From: an uncultured bacterium
GTDB lineage: Bacteria > Bacteroidota > Bacteroidia > Chitinophagales > CAIODY01
Length of the DNA stretch: 11,814 nucleotides
NCBI GenBank assembly: GCA_903871715.1
Contig: CAIQHW010000129.1
Coordinates: forward strand, 1-11,814
Direction of reading: 5' to 3'
This document shows positions 8,088 to 11,814 of the stretch, piece by piece. Both the position numbers and the translations under genes were made by a program. Every line of letters starts with the position of its first letter. Within the stretch, counting starts at the first letter, position 1. The notes under the pieces are model-generated. The model was not told where the DNA came from, made no database searches, and was given only the letters and a program-made list of their open reading frames with translations.

Positions 8088-8903
8088 CTAAACTGGCGAA
8101 CCCGTTTCTTTTTGCACCAATTTCAAAGTTTGTTTATCAATAAATTTTGGAAAAAATTTGTTCAACCAAAACGTAACCTTACCTAAAAACGTAAGAACTA
8201 CAAAATTGTTTTTGTGTTCGATGGCTTTTAAAATTTCGTTGGCAACAGCTTCAGCACTCATCAATTTCGATTCATCTAATGGCGATTCATTTTGCGATTT
8301 GCCTTCGTTGTTTAATGCCGTGTTGCGGATGTTGGAAGCCGTGTATCCTGGGCAAATAATAGAAACGCTCACATTTTTTTCCGTCATTTCCAATCGCAAA
8401 GTTTCTAAAAAACCATTCATCGCAAATTTTGAACTCGAATAACCTGTTCGACCTGGCAAACCTTTAAACCCAGCCACAGAGCTGATTCCAGCAATTGCTC
8501 CTTTCGATTCAATTAAAAATGGTAAAGCATATTTGCAACAATAAACTGTACCCCAATAATTAATGTCCATCAACTTTTTCAATACTGCTAAATCTAAATC
8601 TGCAAAAGATGCTCTCATCGAAATGCCAGCATTGTTGATGAGCACATCAATTTTTTGAAATTTTAAAATCGCTTTTTCGATTAAATTTTTACAATCATTT
8701 TCCATTGCCACATCAGTTTTTATCAACAAATAATTTTCAGGGGTAATATTTTTTTGCAGCAATAATTTTTCAACAGCATCTAAATTTCTTGCTGCAAAAA
8801 CTACTTTCGCATTTCGGCTTAATGCTTCTAATGCAGTAGCCAAGCCAATTCCAGAAGATGCACCAGTGATAACAATAACTTTATTTTGAAAATAAGAATT
8901 CAT
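8088..8903 (-). CDS. Short-chain dehydrogenase/reductase (classical SDR)
   Basis: This 271-residue NAD(P)-dependent oxidoreductase has the full set of classical SDR motifs. These are the cofactor loop TGASSGIG (13-20), the acidic site near D64 (KTDVA), NNAG (90-93), the structural Asn N115 (INYWGT), and the catalytic triad S142, Y155, K159 (ISSVAG and YSSSK). The post-catalytic P-G motif is in IICPGYTAS. R39 in FAARN, after the second strand, suggests NADP(H) preference, which is inference. The C-terminal extension (about 240-271) is amphipathic and basic, like that of membrane-associated DHRS7-like SDRs, so the substrate may be lipophilic. There is no signal peptide. It is divergent from ndk and upstream of the receptor operon, with 89 bases between. 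Neither neighbour points to a pathway, and the substrate is unknown. Confidence 0.93.
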   Translation of the reverse strand: MNSYFQNKVIVITGASSGIGLATALEALSRNAKVVFAARNLDAVEKLLLQKNITPENYLLIKTDVAMENDCKNLIEKAILKFQKIDVLINNAGISMRASFADLDLAVLKKLMDINYWGTVYCCKYALPFLIESKGAIAGISSVAGFKGLPGRTGYSSSKFAMNGFLETLRLEMTEKNVSVSIICPGYTASNIRNTALNNEGKSQNESPLDESKLMSAEAVANEILKAIEHKNNFVVLTFLGKVTFWLNKFFPKFIDKQTLKLVQKETGSPV

Positions 8904-8929
8904 TGTTTTTTTAGAAAAATTTTGTGCGG

Positions 8930-8936
8930 CAAATTA
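8930..8936 (-). promoter_or_regulatory. Possible -7 promoter box of the SDR gene
   Basis: Read on the minus strand this is TAATTTG, a one-base-short variant of TAnnTTTG, about 27 bases before the ATG. A TTTG further upstream (8967-8970) is about 30 bases away, too far for a normal -33 spacing. Confidence 0.28.
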
Positions 8937-8963
8937 CGGCAATCCACTTTTATATTTTTAAGT

Positions 8964-8994
8964 TTTCAAAATGGCAATTTCTGAATTACCTTTG
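8964..8994 (+). promoter_or_regulatory. ndk promoter (-33 TTTC, -7 TACCTTTG)
   Basis: TACCTTTG (8987-8994) matches TAnnTTTG exactly. TTTC (8964-8967), one mismatch from the -33 TTTG, lies 19 bases upstream, the normal spacing. Transcription would begin near base 9000, giving a leader of about 25 bases to the ATG at 9025. The site overlaps an in-frame ATG at 8971, which therefore cannot serve a transcript from this promoter. Confidence 0.65.
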
Positions 8995-9024
8995 CGCTCC
9001 AAAATTTTAAAAATAAAAATTACC

Positions 9025-9444
9025 ATGGCAAGCAACAGAACATTTACAATGATTAAGCCCGATGCAACTTCGCGAAATTACACGGGTGCTATTTTAGAAC
9101 AAATTTGCAAAGCAGGTTTTAGAATTGTGGCAATGAAACAAACAAAATTAAGTGCCGAAAAAGCTGGCGAATTTTATGCAGTGCACAGCGCACGCCCTTT
9201 CTATGGCGAATTGGTAGAGTTTATGAGCAGCAATTATATTGTGGCAGCTATTTTAGAAAAAGAAAATGCGGTAGAAGATTTTAGAAAACTGATTGGTGCA
9301 ACCAATCCTGCTAATGCCGAAGAAGGCACTATCCGCAAGCGTTTTGCGCAATCAATTGGCGAAAATGCCGTGCATGGAAGCGATTCGGATGAGAACGCTG
9401 CTATTGAAGGAAATTTCTTTTTTAGCGGTTTGGAAAAATATTAA
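9025..9444 (+). CDS. ndk: Nucleoside diphosphate kinase
   Basis: Ndk transfers the gamma-phosphate between nucleoside triphosphates and diphosphates through a phosphohistidine, balancing NTP and dNTP pools in the cytoplasm. From the ATG at 9025 the protein is 139 residues, the typical bacterial length. All active-site residues are present: K11 (MIKPDA), Y51 (YAVH), R87 (EDFRKLI), T93 (ATNPA), R104 (GTIRKRF), N114, and the phosphorylated H117 in NAVHGSDS. The conserved C-terminal E-x-x-F-F phrase (EGNFFF) is also present. An in-frame ATG at 8971 would add 18 residues (MAISELPLR and so on) that do not look like Ndk and would begin upstream of the predicted transcription start, so I reject it. 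The gene is divergent from the SDR gene and ends in a bidirectional terminator shared with the convergent oxidoreductase gene. Confidence 0.97.
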   Translation: MASNRTFTMIKPDATSRNYTGAILEQICKAGFRIVAMKQTKLSAEKAGEFYAVHSARPFYGELVEFMSSNYIVAAILEKENAVEDFRKLIGATNPANAEEGTIRKRFAQSIGENAVHGSDSDENAAIEGNFFFSGLEKY

Positions 9445-9520
9445 GCAAATAATTTACCGAAAATTTATTTCAAAAAAAGCAGGAAAAAATTCCTGCTTTT
9501 TTTATTGAAAAATTATTTGC
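9445..9520. repeat. Nested inverted repeat between convergent gene ends
   Basis: Outer perfect 11-bp arms GCAAATAATTT (9445-9455) and AAATTATTTGC (9510-9520) enclose the inner 14-bp terminator hairpin. The left arm begins at the first base after the ndk stop. The right arm covers the last codons and stop of the minus-strand gene. Both genes' ends therefore read GCAAATAATTT in their own direction. Confidence 0.7.
9472..9503. terminator. Bidirectional intrinsic terminator shared by ndk and the convergent gene
   Basis: Arms AAAAAAAGCAGGAA (9472-9485) and TTCCTGCTTTTTTT (9490-9503) are perfectly complementary over 14 bp around an AAAA loop. The A and T tracts make it work in both directions, ending ndk on the plus strand and the oxidoreductase gene on the minus strand. 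Confidence 0.92.
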
Positions 9521-10163
9521 GTAGCAATCGAAATGCATGATTCCAACTGTTGTGCAACATACCTGGAATGCACCATAAGATACACAAAGGTTCAATGGCA
9601 CGAGCCGCTTCGGCTTTGCCCATGTCTTCAATATCCCAACCAAATTCTTGTAAAATTATTTTCACTTCATCTTTTGCCAATTCATTATTACCGCAAATAA
9701 ACATGGTTGGTTTTTCGCCACCAAAATCAGGATTGACCATAAAAGCATTCCCTACCGAATTAAATGCTTTTACAAAATTTGTGTGTGGCAAAGCTGTTTG
9801 TAATTCCTCCATCAACGATTGATTTAATGAAGTAGTAAACTGTAAAACCCCATTCACAGGCGGCATAGCAGCGATTGGGTTAGTAGCATCAATCACAGTT
9901 TTGTTTTGCAAATTTTCATTCCCAATTTTTTGCAAAGCTTCCAATGCAACTGCTCCTTTCACCGCCAATACAATGATGTTGGCAAATTGTGCAGTTGCTG
10001 TAAATGAATCAACAGCTGCTTTATTGTTGGTTTTTGTTTTTAACTCTTCATGTTTAGACGAATTGTTTGTTCCAATCATCACTTCATAACCATGTTGGAT
10101 GAAGCCATTGGCAAGGGTTACACCCACAATGCCCGAACCGATAATGCCGATTTTATTTTTCAT
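9513..10163 (-). CDS. NADPH-dependent F420-reductase-like oxidoreductase (NAD(P)-binding family)
   Basis: The 216-residue cytoplasmic protein starts with a Rossmann motif, GIIGSGIVG (6-14), followed by the helix VTLANGF and the strand YEVMIGTNN. It belongs by pattern to the family of NADPH:F420 oxidoreductase, whose N-terminal NADP-binding domain is shared with pyrroline-5-carboxylate reductases. Other family-like phrases are IIVLAVKG (63-70), VIDATNP (90-96), FVKAFNSVG (130-138) and GWDIEDMGKAEAARAIEPL (174-192). Coenzyme F420 is not generally made by Bacteroidota, and no F420 genes are visible here, so the true electron partner is probably something else; this is inference. Its length is normal for the family. 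No promoter is identifiable in the 172 bases upstream. It shares its terminator with ndk. Confidence 0.86.
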   Translation of the reverse strand: MKNKIGIIGSGIVGVTLANGFIQHGYEVMIGTNNSSKHEELKTKTNNKAAVDSFTATAQFANIIVLAVKGAVALEALQKIGNENLQNKTVIDATNPIAAMPPVNGVLQFTTSLNQSLMEELQTALPHTNFVKAFNSVGNAFMVNPDFGGEKPTMFICGNNELAKDEVKIILQEFGWDIEDMGKAEAARAIEPLCILWCIPGMLHNSWNHAFRLLRK

Positions 10164-10335
10164 TTAGTAAAATTTGTTTTAGAAAATTATAACAAGAAAA
10201 TTTGGAAATAGTTTTGAAGAAAAAGATACTTTTATTTTACTGCTTTTAATAATAGACAACCAAAAACTGTTGTAGATTTAAAACTAACTGCACCGCCGAT
10301 TTCGTTTTAAATTTGCGTTTGTTTAAAAAATAATT
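10164..10335. other. A/T-rich divergent intergenic region
   Basis: These 172 bases separate the minus-strand oxidoreductase gene from the penicillin-binding protein gene. It contains no ORF or RNA gene that I can recognise. It holds the likely promoter of the rightward gene (10308-10315) and a second, poorly placed TAGTTTTG (10209-10216). I see no convincing minus-strand promoter. Confidence 0.6.
10308..10315 (+). promoter_or_regulatory. -7 promoter box (TAAATTTG) for the penicillin-binding protein gene
   Basis: This is an exact TAnnTTTG match, 20 bases before the ATG at 10336, giving a leader of about 15 bases. Only a weak CTG (10288-10290) is near the -33 position. Confidence 0.5.
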
Positions 10336-11814
10336 ATGTCGCCTGAAATTAAAAAGTTCATCAAATATTTTTGGTTTTCGTACCTCGGTGCGGTACTGCT
10401 TTTTGGCTTGGTTTTGTTGTTAGTTAATTTGGGTGTATTTGGCAAAATGCCCGACTGGCAAGAGTTGGAGAACCCAAAATCGGCTTTAGCTACCGAAGTA
10501 ATTTCGGAAGATGGCAAAGTGTTGGGCAGATATTATTTGGATGAAAATCGCACCAATGCTTCGCTCAATGAGCTGAATGCAAATGTGTTGAATGCCTTGA
10601 AAGCCACCGAGGACGAGCGTTTTGAAGAACACAGCGGCATTGATGTAAAAGCATTATTGAGAGCCGTGATTGGCTTAGGGCACGATGGTGGCGCAAGTAC
10701 GCTCACACAGCAGTTGGCAAAAAATTTATTCAAGCGGCATCACAGCAAAATTATGTTGGTGTTTGATAAATTTAGAGAATGGATTATTGCGGTAAAACTG
10801 GAACGAAAATATACCAAAACCGAAATTATCAACTTGTATTTGAACACCGTTTCCTTTAGCGAAAACAGCTATGGGGTTAAAACTGCGGCGCAAACATTTT
10901 TTAGCAAACCTATAGATTCGTTGAAAGTGGAAGAAGCTGCGGTGTTGATTGCGATGTTGAAATCGCCCACATTTTACAACCCAGTTCGATTTCCAAAACA
11001 TTCGATTGAAAGAAGAAATACGGTGTTGCAGCAAATGGTAAAATACAAATACTTGAGCCAAGAAAATTATGACAAACTAAAAGATAAACCGATTGCATTG
11101 GTGTACAACAAATCCACTCACAATGAGGGTTTGGCGCCGTATTTTAGAGAAACGTTGCGCATGGAATTGCAAAAATGGGTGAAAGAAAATCCAAAGTCGG
11201 ATGGCAGCAATTATGATTTATATAAAGATGGATTAAAGGTGTATGTAACACTTAATAGCAAAATGCAAACCTATGCTGAAACCGCTGTGATGGAGCATTT
11301 GAAAGAACATCAAAAATTATTTTTTGCACAATACCGCAACAAAAATCCGTTTGAAGGACATCCTAACGAATGGAATAATGCCTATCATGGTTGCGACCGC
11401 TATCGCAATTTAAAAGCACAAGGATTATCTGAAGCACAGATTGAGCAAGAGTTTCAACGCCATATCAACATGAAAGTATTTACTTGGGCTGGTGAACGCG
11501 ATACAATTATGAGTCCGTGGGATTCGATAATTTATCATCGCGAATTTTTGCAAACTGGTTTTATGGTGATGGACCCAGCCACAGGCTATATCAAAGCTTG
11601 GGTGGGCGGCATTGGGCATAAATATTTTCAGGTTGATCATGTAAACATTAACACGAAAAGGCAGATTGGCTCTACGTTTAAGCCATTTGTTTACACTGTT
11701 GCGATTGATAATGGTTGGTCGCCTTGTATGTCGGTGCCCAACGAACCCGTAGTTTTTACAGCTTATAATAATTGGTCGCCAAAAAATTCGGATGGCAAAT
11801 ATGGTGGCTCAATG
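10336..11814 (+). CDS. Class A penicillin-binding protein, PBP1A type (3' end missing)
   Basis: This is a bifunctional peptidoglycan synthase of the inner membrane that polymerises lipid II and cross-links the strands. The first 493 residues are visible and the frame is still open at the window end. A short cytoplasmic tail precedes one transmembrane helix (about 13-34). The GT51 glycosyltransferase domain (about 60-230) shows ATEDERFEEHSG (90-101) with catalytic Glu E92, GASTLTQQLAKNLF (119-132) and ERKYTKTEIINLYLN (156-170). A linker of about 100 residues (311-405) leads into the transpeptidase domain, with VMDPATGYIKAWVGG (411-425) and the acylation motif STFK (446-449; nucleophile S446). 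The SxN and KTG motifs are expected just past the edge. The start is fixed by an in-frame stop at 10324-10326 and by the promoter position. No residue expected in the visible part is missing. Confidence 0.96.
   Translation, partial: MSPEIKKFIKYFWFSYLGAVLLFGLVLLLVNLGVFGKMPDWQELENPKSALATEVISEDGKVLGRYYLDENRTNASLNELNANVLNALKATEDERFEEHSGIDVKALLRAVIGLGHDGGASTLTQQLAKNLFKRHHSKIMLVFDKFREWIIAVKLERKYTKTEIINLYLNTVSFSENSYGVKTAAQTFFSKPIDSLKVEEAAVLIAMLKSPTFYNPVRFPKHSIERRNTVLQQMVKYKYLSQENYDKLKDKPIALVYNKSTHNEGLAPYFRETLRMELQKWVKENPKSDGSNYDLYKDGLKVYVTLNSKMQTYAETAVMEHLKEHQKLFFAQYRNKNPFEGHPNEWNNAYHGCDRYRNLKAQGLSEAQIEQEFQRHINMKVFTWAGERDTIMSPWDSIIYHREFLQTGFMVMDPATGYIKAWVGGIGHKYFQVDHVNINTKRQIGSTFKPFVYTVAIDNGWSPCMSVPNEPVVFTAYNNWSPKNSDGKYGGSM

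Noticed and set aside
8971..9024. N-terminal extension of ndk from the ATG at 8971
   Set aside because: The 18 added residues do not look like Ndk, and the promoter's -7 box lies inside them.
10209..10216. TAGTTTTG as a second promoter for the penicillin-binding protein gene
   Set aside because: It matches the -7 consensus but lies about 120 bases from the start with no -33 element; a chance hit is plausible in A/T-rich DNA, and 10308-10315 is better placed.
10323..11098. Several antisense reading frames of 60-110 codons
   Set aside because: They lie opposite the clear GT51 domain of PBP1A, overlap one another and show no recognisable motif; they are shadows of the real gene.
1..11814. A novel defence, toxin, mobile or RNA-based system
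   Set aside because: There are no integrase, transposase, direct-repeat array, tRNA, nuclease-toxin or defence-gene signatures. Apart from the unknown protein at the left edge, all genes belong to recognisable families with intact motifs.

Overview
The window is an ordinary chromosomal stretch from an AT-rich member of the Bacteroidota, possibly close to the Chitinophagales or Sphingobacteriales. The evidence is a SusC-style TonB-dependent receptor with an N-terminal carboxypeptidase-regulatory-like domain, followed by a DUF4249 lipoprotein. Several genes also have TAnnTTTG-type -7 promoter boxes, and A/T-rich leaders without a Shine-Dalgarno sequence precede every complete gene. Genus-level placement is not possible from the sequence alone. 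Nine protein genes are visible: seven complete, one cut at its 5' end by the left edge and one cut at its 3' end by the right edge. Coding density is high, and no gap between genes exceeds 172 bases. I see no tRNA, rRNA, CRISPR array, insertion sequence, integrase or toxin gene.

Layout. Bases 1-1137 (+) hold the C-terminal part of a protein of unknown function, built from two 141-residue copies of one domain and followed by a clear intrinsic terminator. Then come recJ (1292-2989, +) and an FAD-dependent oxidoreductase of the amine-oxidase superfamily (3040-4611, +), which has its own promoter-like box. These converge, with 9 bases between, on a leftward two-gene operon: TonB-dependent receptor (7998-5617) then DUF4249 lipoprotein (5601-4621). 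Upstream of that, also leftward, is a short-chain dehydrogenase/reductase (8903-8088). It is divergent from ndk (9025-9444, +). ndk converges on an NADPH:F420-oxidoreductase-like gene (10163-9513, -), and the two share a bidirectional terminator embedded in a larger nested inverted repeat. The last gene (10336 onward, +) is a class A penicillin-binding protein of the PBP1A type, cut by the window end before its SxN and KTG motifs.

How the genes fit together. Most are unrelated housekeeping functions: DNA repair (recJ), nucleotide pools (ndk) and cell-wall synthesis (PBP1A). The only clear functional unit is the receptor plus DUF4249 lipoprotein, an outer-membrane pair whose ligand cannot be read from sequence. 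The most interesting leads are the duplicated-domain protein at the left edge, the uncharacterised receptor/DUF4249 pair, the FAD enzyme of unknown substrate, and the nested palindrome between ndk and its convergent neighbour. I found no convincing new multi-gene system.
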